Below, piece after piece: positions 45,894 through 56,236 of a stretch of DNA of 64,000 bases; within the stretch, counting starts at the first letter, position 1; the number at the start of each line of letters is the position of its first letter. A model generated the notes under the pieces. That model saw only the letters and a list, made by a program, of their open reading frames with translations, was not told the DNA's origin and did not search any database. Origin of the DNA: DASUPK01 sp963819715 (GTDB lineage: Bacteria > Actinomycetota > Thermoleophilia > Solirubrobacterales > 70-9); contig CAWFXE010000002.1 in assembly GCA_963819715.1 (NCBI GenBank), forward strand, positions 930,001 to 994,000, given 5' to 3'. A program made the position numbers and the translations under genes.

Positions 45894-46741
45894 CCACCTC
45901 TCTCGCCGATCTGAAGCTGCACGGCTCCGGCAAGGTCCGCGAGATCTACGAGGACGGCGACGAGCTGATCATGGTCGCCTCGGACCGGATCTCGGTCTAC
46001 GACGTGATCCTGCCGACCGAGATCCCGGACAAGGGCAGGGTCCTCACCCAGATGTCCCTCTTCTGGTTCGAGCTGACCGAGGAGATCGTCCCCAACCACT
46101 TCATCTCCGAGCACGTGCCGCCCGAGGCCGTGGGGCGCGGGATGCGCGTGCAGAAGCTCGACATGTACCCGGTCGAGTGCGTCGTGCGCGGGTACCTCTC
46201 GGGGTCCGGCTGGAAGGAGTACCGCGAGTCCGGAGCGGTGTGCGGGATCGAGCTGCCGCCGGGCCTGCAGGAGTCCGACAAGCTTCCGGAGCCGATCTTC
46301 ACGCCGGCGACCAAGGCCGAGCTCGGCGACCACGACGAGAACATCGACTTCGACACGGCCGCCGAGGCGATCGGGAACCGGCCGCTGATGGAGGAGCTGC
46401 GGCGCGTCTCGATCGAGATCTACAAGCGGGGCGCCGAACACGCGGCGGAGCGCGGGATCATCCTGGCCGACACCAAGTTCGAGTTCGGCGCGTCGCCGGG
46501 TGCGGAGGTCGTGCTCGCCGACGAGGTGCTGACCCCCGACTCCTCGCGGTTCTGGCCGGCGGACTCCTACGAGCCCGGCGGCACCCAGCCCTCCTTCGAC
46601 AAGCAGTACGTACGCGACTACTCCGACTCCGTCGGCTGGGACCACACGGAGCCCGGGCCGGAGCTGCCCGACGAGGTCGTCCAGAACACGCGGGCCAAGT
46701 ACGTCGAGGCCTACGAGAAGATCACGGGTCGAAGCCTCTGA
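45890..46741 (+). CDS. purC: SAICAR synthetase
   Basis: A 283-residue ligase joining CAIR and aspartate. It begins G-S-G-K-V-R-E-I-Y and has the conserved S-D-R-I-S-V-Y-D, V-V-R-G-Y-L-S-G-S-G, D-T-K-F-E-F-G and S-F-D-K-Q-Y-V-R-D segments. ATG 45890 overlaps the previous stop (ATGA) and has GGGAGG before it. Confidence 0.97.
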   Translation: MTTSLADLKLHGSGKVREIYEDGDELIMVASDRISVYDVILPTEIPDKGRVLTQMSLFWFELTEEIVPNHFISEHVPPEAVGRGMRVQKLDMYPVECVVRGYLSGSGWKEYRESGAVCGIELPPGLQESDKLPEPIFTPATKAELGDHDENIDFDTAAEAIGNRPLMEELRRVSIEIYKRGAEHAAERGIILADTKFEFGASPGAEVVLADEVLTPDSSRFWPADSYEPGGTQPSFDKQYVRDYSDSVGWDHTEPGPELPDEVVQNTRAKYVEAYEKITGRSL

Positions 46742-46750
46742 GCTCACCGC

Positions 46751-46756
46751 TAGGCT
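46751..46756 (+). promoter_or_regulatory. putative leaderless -10 element of purS (TAGGCT)
   Basis: TAGGCT lies six bases before GTG 46763 in the 21-base gap after purC. Confidence 0.55.
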
Positions 46757-46762
46757 GAGTGA

Positions 46763-46987
46763 GTGAAGGCCAAGGTGTTGATCCGGCCGAAGGCGGGCAT
46801 CCTCGACCCGCAGGGGAAGGCCGTCGAGCGTGCCCTTCCCGCTCTCGGCTTCGACGACGTCCACGAGGTGCGCGTCGGCCGGCTCGTGGAGCTCGAGACC
46901 GACGACCCGTCGAAGCTCGACGAGCTCTGCGAGAAGCTGCTCGCCAATCCGTTGATCGAGGACTACGAGGTGGAGCTCGAGCAGTGA
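46763..46987 (+). CDS. purS: FGAM synthase subunit PurS
   Basis: A 74-residue subunit that bridges PurQ and PurL in the three-part formylglycinamide ribonucleotide amidotransferase. It starts K-A-K-V-L-I-R-P-K-x-G-I-L-D-P-Q-G and ends in a Y-E-V-E-L-E motif typical of PurS. GTGA overlap with purQ. Confidence 0.94.
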   Translation: MKAKVLIRPKAGILDPQGKAVERALPALGFDDVHEVRVGRLVELETDDPSKLDELCEKLLANPLIEDYEVELEQ

Positions 46988-47655
46988 TCGGGGTCATCCA
47001 GTTCCCGGGGTCCTGCGACGAGCGCGACGCCGTGGCCGCGGTGGAGCGGGTCGGCGAGGGGAGGCTGGTCTGGCACGAGGAAACGGATCTCTCGGGACTG
47101 GACGGCATTGTGGTGCCTGGCGGCTTCTCCTACGGCGACTACCTGCGGGCGGGTGCGATCGCTCGCTTCTCGCCGGCGATGGAGGCGGTGGCGCGCTTCG
47201 CGGCCGAGGGGGGCCCCGTGCTCGGCATCTGCAACGGCTTCCAGGTTCTCTGCGAGGCGCACCTGTTGCCGGGCGCGCTCCTGCCGAACGAGGGGCTCCG
47301 CTTCATCTGCCGGCAGGTCGCGCTGGTGGCAGAGGACTTCACGGGGCCTTTCGGGGCGTCGATCGACGTCGGTCAGCGCCTCTCCATCCCGGTCAAGCAC
47401 ATGAATGGCCGCTATTTCGCGCCCGATGCGGACCTCGACCAGCTCGAGGCCGAGGGGCGGATCGCGTTCCGCTACGCGCCCGGCGAGAACCCGAACGGCA
47501 GCGTCCGCGACATCGCCGGGGTCATCAACGAGGCGGGGAACGTCATCGGCCTGATGCCGCATCCAGAGCACGCCGTCGACCCCCTGACCGGCTCCGACGA
47601 CGGGCTCGCCCTGTTCCGCGCGCTGGCGGGCGCCCAGCAGACCGCGGCAGCGTGA
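46984..47655 (+). CDS. purQ: FGAM synthase glutaminase subunit PurQ
   Basis: A 223-residue class I glutamine amidotransferase that supplies ammonia to PurL. It begins I-G-V-I-Q-F-P-G-S, with the nucleophile Cys in G-I-C-N-G-F-Q and the catalytic His-Glu in M-P-H-P-E-H. GTG start overlaps purS; GTGA overlap with purL. Confidence 0.97.
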   Translation: MIGVIQFPGSCDERDAVAAVERVGEGRLVWHEETDLSGLDGIVVPGGFSYGDYLRAGAIARFSPAMEAVARFAAEGGPVLGICNGFQVLCEAHLLPGALLPNEGLRFICRQVALVAEDFTGPFGASIDVGQRLSIPVKHMNGRYFAPDADLDQLEAEGRIAFRYAPGENPNGSVRDIAGVINEAGNVIGLMPHPEHAVDPLTGSDDGLALFRALAGAQQTAAA

Positions 47656-49895
47656 GCACCGGCGTCTCGGAGAGCCCCAGCGCCCCCGGACGCGAAGCGG
47701 AGGAGGCACCCAGTACGTGGGTCGAGCTCGGGCTCACCGACCACGAGTACGAGCGCATCGTCGAGCTGCTCGGCCGCGACCCGAACGGGGTCGAGCTGGC
47801 GATGTTCTCGCTGCTCTGGTCCGAGCACTGCGCCTACAAGCACTCGCGCAAGCTGCTCGGCCGGCTGCCTACCGAGGGCGAGCGGGTGGTGATGGGGCCC
47901 GGCGAGAACGCCGGGGCCGTCGACATCGGAAACGGGCACGCCGTCGCTTTCAAGGTCGAGTCCCACAATCACCCGAGCGCGGTCGAGCCCTTCCAGGGCG
48001 CCGCAACCGGGGTCGGTGGGATCCTCCGCGATGTCTTTGCGATCGGCGCGCGGCCGATCGCGGTGCTCGACTCCCTTCGTTTCGGCGAGCCCACCTCGGA
48101 GCGCTCCCGCTACCTGTTCGAGGGCGCGGTAGCTGGGATCGGGCACTACGGCAACTCGATCGGCGTCCCGACCGTTGGCGGCGAGGTCTACTTCGAGCCC
48201 TCGTACGAGCACAACTGCCTGGTCAACGCGATGTGCGTCGGCATTGCCAAGACCGACGCGATGATCCGCTCCGCGGCGGCCGGGCCGGGCAACCTGCTGG
48301 TGATCATGGGCGCATCCACGGGGCGCGACGGGATAGGCGGCGCGTCGGTGCTGGCCTCGGCCGAGCTCGAGGCCGGCGACGACTCGAAGCGGCCGAGCGT
48401 TCAAATCGGTGACCCCTTCGAGGAGTCGAAGCTGCTCGAGTGCTGCCTCGAGCTGCTCGACCGCGACCTGCTCGTCTCGCTGCAGGACCTCGGCGCGGCG
48501 GGGCTCACCTCCTCGGCCGGCGAGATGGCCTCGAAGGGCGGGGTCGGGCTCGACATCGACGTCCGCAAGGTGCCGCTGCGCGAGGAGGACATGGAGCCGT
48601 TCGAGGTGATGGTCTCCGAGTCGCAGGAGCGGATGCTCGCCGTGATCGAGCCTTCTCGGCTCGACGAGGTGGTCGAAACGTGCGAGCGATGGCAGACCGG
48701 CGCGGCGGCAATCGGTGAGATCACCGACAGCGGGCGCCTGCGGGTCCTGGACGACGGGGTGGAGGTCGGGGACGTGCCGGTCTCGGCGCTGGTCGACGAG
48801 TGCCCGCTCTACGACCTCGAGCCCGGAGAGCCGGACGGGTGGATGTACGGGAACGACGCGACGCTGGCGGACGAAGATCCCTCGGCCATCCTCTGCACGC
48901 TGCTCGCCGCGCCCAACGTCGCCTCGAAGCGGTGGGCCTTCGAGCAGTACGACTCGGTGGTCGGTTCGCGCACCGCGCAACGACCGGAGTCCGCCGACGC
49001 GGCCGTGCTGATGATCCCCGAGTCGGACCGGGCGATCGCCGTCGCCATCGACGGCAACGGGCGTCGCGTCGCCTGCGACCCGTACGCGGGCGCGATCGAG
49101 GCGGTGCTCGAGTGCGCCCAGAACCTCGCCTGCGTCGGGGCCGAGCCGCTCGGCCTCACCAACTGCCTCAACTTCGGAAACCCGGAAAAGCCCAACGTCG
49201 CCTGGCAGCTCGACCGGGCGGTCCTCGGCCTCGCTGACGCCTGCCTCGCGCTGCGGGTGCCGGTCGTCGGCGGCAACGTCTCCCTATACAACGAGACCGA
49301 GCACGGGCCGATCTACCCGACGCCGGTGATCGGCATGGTGGGGGAGCTTCCCGACGCCGCCGCTGTGCCGGGGCTCGCGCCTGGCGAGGGTGACCGCCTG
49401 GTGCTCGTCGGTCCCTTCGCCCCCTCGCTGGCGGGCTCCGAGCTGGCGAAGCAGCGAGGCGAGCTCGACCGGGGCCTGCCGCAGGTGCCGCTGAACGAGA
49501 TAGATGCGGCGCTCAAGCTCGTTCGGGATCTGGTTCGTGAAGGCCTCGCGTCTGCGGCTCATGACGTCAGCGATGGCGGGCTCGGCTGCGCGCTGGCCGA
49601 GGTGGCGATCGCCGCGGGCATGGGCGTGGACGTCGATCTCGACCCACTCGTGGAACTCCGCGGCGGCTCGGGCGAGACCTGCCTGTTCGGCGAGGGCCCC
49701 GGCGGGATCGTGCTCGCTGCGAACGCGAGCGACGCGAAGGTGCTGCTGGAGCGAGCCGCGGGAGCCGGCGTCGAGGCGATCGAGATTGGCGGAGTTTCTG
49801 GCGATCGGATCTCGATTGCCGCCGCTGAGCGCGACCTCTCGGTCGCCGTAGCCGACGCCGAGCGCGCCTGGCGGTCGCTCGACCAGCGCATTTGA
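47652..49895 (+). CDS. purL: FGAM synthase catalytic subunit PurL
   Basis: A 747-residue ATP-dependent enzyme of the short PurL type that needs PurS and PurQ. Present are W-S-E-H-C-A-Y-K-H-S, V-E-S-H-N-H-P-S-A-V-E-P, F-G-N-P-E-K-P and the S-D-G-G-L-G-C-A-L-A-E motif of the second AIRS-like half. The GTG start overlaps purQ. Confidence 0.97.
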   Translation: MSTGVSESPSAPGREAEEAPSTWVELGLTDHEYERIVELLGRDPNGVELAMFSLLWSEHCAYKHSRKLLGRLPTEGERVVMGPGENAGAVDIGNGHAVAFKVESHNHPSAVEPFQGAATGVGGILRDVFAIGARPIAVLDSLRFGEPTSERSRYLFEGAVAGIGHYGNSIGVPTVGGEVYFEPSYEHNCLVNAMCVGIAKTDAMIRSAAAGPGNLLVIMGASTGRDGIGGASVLASAELEAGDDSKRPSVQIGDPFEESKLLECCLELLDRDLLVSLQDLGAAGLTSSAGEMASKGGVGLDIDVRKVPLREEDMEPFEVMVSESQERMLAVIEPSRLDEVVETCERWQTGAAAIGEITDSGRLRVLDDGVEVGDVPVSALVDECPLYDLEPGEPDGWMYGNDATLADEDPSAILCTLLAAPNVASKRWAFEQYDSVVGSRTAQRPESADAAVLMIPESDRAIAVAIDGNGRRVACDPYAGAIEAVLECAQNLACVGAEPLGLTNCLNFGNPEKPNVAWQLDRAVLGLADACLALRVPVVGGNVSLYNETEHGPIYPTPVIGMVGELPDAAAVPGLAPGEGDRLVLVGPFAPSLAGSELAKQRGELDRGLPQVPLNEIDAALKLVRDLVREGLASAAHDVSDGGLGCALAEVAIAAGMGVDVDLDPLVELRGGSGETCLFGEGPGGIVLAANASDAKVLLERAAGAGVEAIEIGGVSGDRISIAAAERDLSVAVADAERAWRSLDQRI

Positions 49896-49914
49896 TCCCC
49901 CACACCGCGAGGGA

Positions 49915-49920
49915 TAGGCT
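49915..49920 (+). promoter_or_regulatory. TAGGCT element followed by a three-codon leaderless frame
   Basis: TAGGCT is six bases before a GTG (49927) whose frame reads GTG TTT CGG TAG. The next in-frame starts (49939-49948) open the secreted repeat gene. Either the mini-frame is used or the transcript simply has a short leader. Confidence 0.35.
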
Positions 49921-49947
49921 CTCCTCGTGTTTCGGTAGGTGAGGGTG

Positions 49948-51193
49948 ATGCCGGAGACTCATCCACCCGAAGCGCGCCGCGCATTTCTCGCGGCACTGCT
50001 CGTCGCAATGCTGGCGAGCGTGGGGCTGCCCGCGTTCGCTCATGCGAACTTCGTCTACTGGGCCAACGACAACCAGACGAGCATCGGCCGGGCGAAGATC
50101 AACGGCGCCGGCGCCAACAACAACTTCATCACCGGCGTCAATGGGGTCCATGGCGTCGCCATCGACTCGAAGTTCATCTACTGGACGACACTCAGCGGCG
50201 GGGTGAGCTCCATCGGCCGTGCCAATCTGGACGGCTCGGGCGTGAACAACCAGTTCATCACCACCAACGTGACCGCCCCGATCTCGATCGCCGTCACCTC
50301 CTCCGGCATCCTTTGGACGAATGAGGTGGGCATGGGGGGGTCGACGATCGGGCTCGCGGGCCTGGACGGGAGCAACCCCAACCCGAACTTCATCAGCGGC
50401 CCGGTCGGTAACTGCGGGCTGGCGACCGACGCGAACTTCCTCTACTTCTTCGCCGATGCCACCCACATCGGGCGCGTGGGCCTCAACGGAACCGGAGTGG
50501 ATCGGAACTTCGTCACGATTCCCGAGCACTTCTGCGGTCTTGCAGCCGACCCAAGCTTCCTCTATTGGAGCACGGGGACTTCGAACTCCGTGGGCCGCGT
50601 ACCGGTCGGTGGCGGAACGTCGAATCCGAGCTTCGTCACCGCCGGCACGACGTCGGGCGGTCCCTGCGGCGTGGCCGTCAACTCCCAGTACCTGTTCTGG
50701 GGCAACCAGGACACCAACACGATCGGGCGTTCGAACATCGACGGCGGGTCCCCGAACCCGGCATTCGTCTCCGGGCCCAACAATCCCTGTCAGCTGGCAG
50801 CCGCGCCCTCCAACAAGATCACCGTCAACTCGATCGCGAAAAAGAAGAAGAAGGGCACGGCCTCGATCAGCGCGAAGGTGCCCGGCCCGGGGCAGGTCAC
50901 CATGAATCAGACCGGCACTCCGCCCGACGCCAACGCGACCGCGGCGAGCGTGAAGCAGGTTGGCCCTCACGGTCACGCAGGCCTCCTCCTTCAACCTGGC
51001 CGTCAAGCCGCTCGGCAAGACGGCGAAGAAGCTCAACAAGCAGATCAAGAAGCAGCTGCGCAAGAAGCGAAAGGCGAAGGCGAAGGCCGGAGTCACCGTC
51101 TCCATTCACTTCGTGCCGGCCGGCGTGGCGGGTATTCCCAACACCCAGCAGGTGAAGGTCACGTTGATCAAGCAGCGCAAGAAGAAGAAGTAG
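49948..51193 (+). CDS. secreted beta-propeller-like repeat protein, frameshifted near its C-terminus
   Basis: The signal peptide ends near A-F-A-H-A. About six repeats of 40-50 residues follow, each with a Y-W/F-x-x motif then I-G-R-x-x-x-x-G and N-x-x-F-I/V, as in extracellular propellers. Around 50956-50960 the reading frame changes by +1. The upstream frame runs on into unlikely sequence to 51213. The other frame continues sensibly with T-V-T-Q-A-S-S-F-N-L, a Lys-rich helix and a C-terminal V-K-V-T-L-I-K-Q strand to 51193. Removing one G of the GG at 50958-50959 restores a single frame. Confidence 0.6.
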
Positions 51194-51297
51194 CCGCAAA
51201 ACCGGGGATTTGAGGCGGACCAGGCCCTCTGGCCCCTCCGTGGCCGCTGCTACCCTGCGGATGCGGGCTGTTCTCCTGCCCCGCTAACCGATCTCCA

Positions 51298-51313
51298 GAG
51301 GTTGAGACACCTC
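51298..51313 (+). other. small hairpin in the purF leader
   Basis: GAGGT and ACCTC pair around a six-base loop, seven bases before GTG 51321. A TACCCT at 51251-51256 is a possible -10 for a leader of about 60 bases. The leader's role, if any, is unknown. Confidence 0.3.
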
Positions 51314-51320
51314 CACAGAC

Positions 51321-52793
51321 GTGACCGACGCGCGCTTCGACGTTCCCGATCGCGATGGTCCGCGCGATGAGTGCGGCGTCTTCGGCGTGTTCGCACCCGG
51401 CCGCGACGTCGCCCGCCTCGCCTACTTCGGCCTCTACGCGCTGCAGCACCGCGGTCAGGAGTCGGCGGGGATCGCCACCTGCGAGGGCGGCCACATCACC
51501 ACCCTGCGCGAGCTCGGGCTCGTCTCGCAGGTGTTCGACGAGGACAAGCTGCGCGCCCTCGCCGGCGACATGGCGATCGGCCACGTGCGCTACTCGACCA
51601 CCGGCGGCGGAGCGTGGGAGAACGCTCAGCCCGTGTGGCGCGACGACGGACGCGAGCTGGCGCTCGCCCACAACGGGAACCTGACCAACGCGGTTGAGCT
51701 CTACAACGAGCTGACAGAGGCAGGCCTTCAGCTGCGCGGGACCTCCGACTCGGAGATCATGGCCGCCCTGCTCTCCCGGACGGCCGGCGAGGGCGACGAG
51801 TGGATCGAGGACGCGGTCGCGCAGGTGATGCCGCGGCTCGAGGGCGCCTACTCCACCGTCGTGATGACCAAGCACGCCGTGGTCGCCTTCCGCGATCCGC
51901 ACGGGGTTCGCCCGCTGGCCCTCGGCAAGATGAAGCCGAGCGACGGGTTCCCCGAGTGCTTCGTCGTCGCTTCCGAGAGCTGCGCCTTCGACATCATCGG
52001 GGCGCAGATGATCCGCGAGGTCCAGCCCGGCGAGATGGTCTCGCTTTCGGCGAAGGGCCTGGAGCTCAAGCCCGTGATCACCGGCGAGCAGCCGGCTCAG
52101 TGCGTGTTCGAGCACATCTACTTCTCGCGGCCCGACTCCCGGCTGGAGAACCGGGTGCTGCAGGAGGTCCGCGGCCGGATGGGTGAGCTGCTGGCGGAGG
52201 AGGCCCCGGTGGACGCCGACCTCGTCATCTCGGTGCCTGACTCCGGCAACCCGATGGCCAACGGCTTCGCCCGAGCGACGGGGCTGCCCAAGGACGACGG
52301 GCTGATCAAGAACCGCTACGTGGCGCGGACGTTCATCCAACCCGGCCAGGAGCTGCGCAAGCACGGGCTTCGCATGAAATTCAATCCGCTTCCAGAGATC
52401 GTGGCGGGCAAGCGAGTGGTCGTTGTGGATGACTCGATCGTGCGCGGGAACACCACTCGTCAGATCGTCGCGATGCTGAAGGACGCGGGCGCGAAGGAGG
52501 TGCACCTGCGGATCTCGGCGCCGCCGATCCGCCACCCCTGTCACTACGGCATCGACATGTCGACGCGCGAGGAGATGATCGCCCACGACCGCACGGTCGA
52601 GGAGATCGCGGAGGAGCTCGGCGCGGACTCGCTGGCCTACCTCTCGATGGAGGCCGTCTACGAGGCCGTCGGCACGCCGCGCGAAAAGCACTGCGACGCC
52701 TGCTTCACGGGCGAGTATCCGCTCGGCGACCCCGAGGGCGCCAACGGCAAGTTCGCGCTCGAGGACATCGCCGTCGTCCCGGCGAGCCGCTAG
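51321..52793 (+). CDS. purF: amidophosphoribosyltransferase
   Basis: A 490-residue enzyme that commits PRPP to purine synthesis. A short propeptide of about 17 residues precedes the nucleophile Cys in D-E-C-G-V-F-G. The glutaminase half has A-H-N-G-N-L-T-N, and the phosphoribosyltransferase half has V-V-V-V-D-D-S-I-V-R-G-N-T-T. Cysteines in H-P-C-H-Y-G and H-C-D-A-C-F indicate the B. subtilis-type iron-sulfur enzyme. Confidence 0.97.
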   Translation: MTDARFDVPDRDGPRDECGVFGVFAPGRDVARLAYFGLYALQHRGQESAGIATCEGGHITTLRELGLVSQVFDEDKLRALAGDMAIGHVRYSTTGGGAWENAQPVWRDDGRELALAHNGNLTNAVELYNELTEAGLQLRGTSDSEIMAALLSRTAGEGDEWIEDAVAQVMPRLEGAYSTVVMTKHAVVAFRDPHGVRPLALGKMKPSDGFPECFVVASESCAFDIIGAQMIREVQPGEMVSLSAKGLELKPVITGEQPAQCVFEHIYFSRPDSRLENRVLQEVRGRMGELLAEEAPVDADLVISVPDSGNPMANGFARATGLPKDDGLIKNRYVARTFIQPGQELRKHGLRMKFNPLPEIVAGKRVVVVDDSIVRGNTTRQIVAMLKDAGAKEVHLRISAPPIRHPCHYGIDMSTREEMIAHDRTVEEIAEELGADSLAYLSMEAVYEAVGTPREKHCDACFTGEYPLGDPEGANGKFALEDIAVVPASR

Positions 52794-52826
52794 CGACCAC
52801 CAGGTCGCTCCACTTGCGAAGCCGCG

Positions 52827-52832
52827 TACGCT
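52827..52832 (+). promoter_or_regulatory. putative leaderless -10 element (TACGCT)
   Basis: TACGCT lies six bases before GTG 52839, separated only by six C bases. Confidence 0.55.
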
Positions 52833-52838
52833 CCCCCC

Positions 52839-53390
52839 GTGTCCGCCGAGAACCTGGAGCTCGTCCGGCAGCACTACGCGGCCTGGAGTAGTGGCGATCT
52901 GGCCGGTGCCACCCGTCTGTTCGCCGACGACGTGGAGTGGCACGGCCACCCGCGGCTGCCCGAGCCGAGTCCGTACCAGAGCAGGGCCGAGGTCGAGCGC
53001 TGGATGAGCCAGTTCGCGGAGGCCTGGGGCGAACTCGAGGCCGACCCCGTTGTGCTCGTCGAGGACGGCAACAGCGTGATCGCGCTGGTCCACATGTCGG
53101 GCCGCGGGCGCGACAGCGGAGTCGAGGTGAGGGGCGGCGTGGACATCCACTTCATGACCTTCGAAGATGGCGCGCTCACCTACTTTCGCATCCAACCGGG
53201 CGACTACCTGCGCGACCGCAGCGAGATCAGCGAGAAGGAGTTCGAGCTCCTCATCCTGTTGGTGCAGGAGGGGATCGAGCTGCCGGACGCGGCGGAGCGG
53301 CTCAGAATCGAGGAGTCCGAAGCCCGCCGGATACTCGATCACGTCAGGGAGCTGCTCAGAGAGCTGGCGAGGAGCGAGCGGGTCTCGTGA
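52839..53390 (+). CDS. SnoaL-like protein with a C-terminal helical, HTH-like extension
   Basis: A 183-residue protein. Residues 1-120 form an NTF2/SnoaL cone (R-Q-H-Y-A-A-W-S-S-G-D, then D-D-V-E-W-H-G-H). The last 50 residues (about 130-180) are helical and read like a LuxR/sigma-type helix-turn-helix (L-V-Q-E-G-I-E-L-P-D-A-A-E-R-L). It occupies the position between purF and purN where purM is often found. GTGA overlap with purN. Function unknown. Confidence 0.65.
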   Translation: MSAENLELVRQHYAAWSSGDLAGATRLFADDVEWHGHPRLPEPSPYQSRAEVERWMSQFAEAWGELEADPVVLVEDGNSVIALVHMSGRGRDSGVEVRGGVDIHFMTFEDGALTYFRIQPGDYLRDRSEISEKEFELLILLVQEGIELPDAAERLRIEESEARRILDHVRELLRELARSERVS

Positions 53391-54019
53391 GCACGTTTCG
53401 GGTCGTCGTACTTGCCTCCGGCGGGGGCACCAACCTGCAGGCCATCCTGGATCAACTCCATGCCGGAGACGAGGGCATCGATGTCGTCGGCGTCGGCTCC
53501 GACAAGACGGGAGCGAGGGCGCTCGAGCGGGCGAGGAAGGCTGGGGTCGAGACCTCGGTGTTCCCGACGGCCGACTACGCGGATCGCGAGGCGCGTGACC
53601 GGGCACTCGGGGACTGGATCGAAAGCCGTGAACCGGACCTGGTCGTGCTCGCCGGCTACATGCAGCTCCTCTCGCCTGAGTTCGTCGGTCGCTTTCGCAA
53701 CCGGGTGATCAACGTGCATCCCGCGCTGCTACCGGCCTTCCCGGGAATCGATGCGGTGCAGCAGGCGATCGACCACGGCTCCAAGATCACCGGGGTCACC
53801 GTCCATTTCGTCGACGAGGGCGTCGATTCGGGTCCGATCATCCTGCAGCGGCCCGTTCCGGTCGCGCCGAGTCGCGACTGGGATGAGACCGAGAAGGCGA
53901 TCCACGCCACCGAGCACGCGCTGCTGCCGGAGACGATCCGGATGCTCGCGGCCGGGCGGATCAGGATCGATGAAAAGAACCCCCGACTCGTCCACATCGA
54001 CCCGCCGGACGGCGAATAA
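53387..54019 (+). CDS. purN: phosphoribosylglycinamide formyltransferase
   Basis: A 210-residue formyl-tetrahydrofolate-dependent GAR transformylase. The N-terminal A-S-G-G-G-T-N-L-Q, the H-P-A-L-L-P-A-F-P-G motif and the catalytic Asp segment V-T-V-H-F-V-D-E-G-V-D-S-G-P-I are diagnostic. GTG start overlaps the upstream stop. Its TAA stop forms part of the -10 hexamer of purH. Confidence 0.96.
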   Translation: MSTFRVVVLASGGGTNLQAILDQLHAGDEGIDVVGVGSDKTGARALERARKAGVETSVFPTADYADREARDRALGDWIESREPDLVVLAGYMQLLSPEFVGRFRNRVINVHPALLPAFPGIDAVQQAIDHGSKITGVTVHFVDEGVDSGPIILQRPVPVAPSRDWDETEKAIHATEHALLPETIRMLAAGRIRIDEKNPRLVHIDPPDGE

Positions 54020-54022
54020 ACT
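54017..54022 (+). promoter_or_regulatory. putative leaderless -10 element of purH (TAAACT)
   Basis: TAAACT lies eight bases before GTG 54031; its first three bases are the purN stop codon. Confidence 0.5.
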
Positions 54023-54030
54023 CGGCTCCC

Positions 54031-55638
<1,608 letters not shown>

Positions 55639-55643
55639 CAGGA

Positions 55644-55717
55644 TGCCCCCTCCGGGACTCGAACCCGGACCGCCGGCTTAAAAGGCCGGAACTCTTATCC
55701 AGTTGAGTTAAGGGGGC
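55644..55717 (-). tRNA. tRNA-Lys (anticodon TTT)
   Basis: The minus strand folds as a full cloverleaf: acceptor GCCCCCT/AGGGGGC, anticodon stem CCGGC/GCCGG with loop CTTTTAA, T-arm GGTTCGAGTCC. The anticodon is TTT. CCA is not encoded. It lies between purH and the Rrf2 gene. Confidence 0.95.
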
Positions 55718-55763
55718 CGGGCAAGTCTAGGCATCGCCTCATCGGCACTAGAGTCCCCACGGG

Positions 55764-56219
55764 ATGAGGATCTCGGCCAAGGTTGACTACGCCGTGCGCG
55801 CTGCGATCGAGCTCGCCGCCGCCGGTGGGGATCCCATCAAGGGCGAGGCGATCGCCGACGCGCAGGGCATTCCGCTCAAGTTCCTCGAGAACATCCTCGG
55901 CGAGCTCAAGCACACCGGGATCGTCGCCAGCCGCCGCGGTGCACAGGGCGGCTACTGGCTGGCCAAGGACGCCGATGGGGTCAGCCTCGCCGACATCGTC
56001 CGTGCGGTCGAGGGCCCCTTGGCGACCGTCCGCGGCCAGGGCCCCGAGACACTCAAGTACAAGGGCGAGGCCGAGCCCCTGCAGAAGGTCTGGATCGCAT
56101 TGCGCGCCAACATCCGCGAGGTGATGGAGGACACCACCCTCGCCGATATCGTCGGAGGAAAGCTGCCCGCAGACGTCCGTGAGCTGAGCGAGCCGGCTGA
56201 AGCCTGGAGTCAGCGCTAG
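55764..56219 (+). CDS. Rrf2-family transcriptional regulator without cluster cysteines
   Basis: A 151-residue winged-helix regulator. The start R-I-S-A-K-V-D-Y-A-V-R-A and the HTH with I-P-L-K-F-L-E-N-I-L match the Rrf2/IscR family, as does the R-G-A-Q-G-G-Y wing. No cysteine is present, so it cannot bind an Fe-S cluster as IscR does. TAGAGT lies nine bases before the ATG. It converges on the transporter operon. Confidence 0.88.
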   Translation: MRISAKVDYAVRAAIELAAAGGDPIKGEAIADAQGIPLKFLENILGELKHTGIVASRRGAQGGYWLAKDADGVSLADIVRAVEGPLATVRGQGPETLKYKGEAEPLQKVWIALRANIREVMEDTTLADIVGGKLPADVRELSEPAEAWSQR

Positions 56220-56236
56220 CCGTGGAAGAACGAGAC

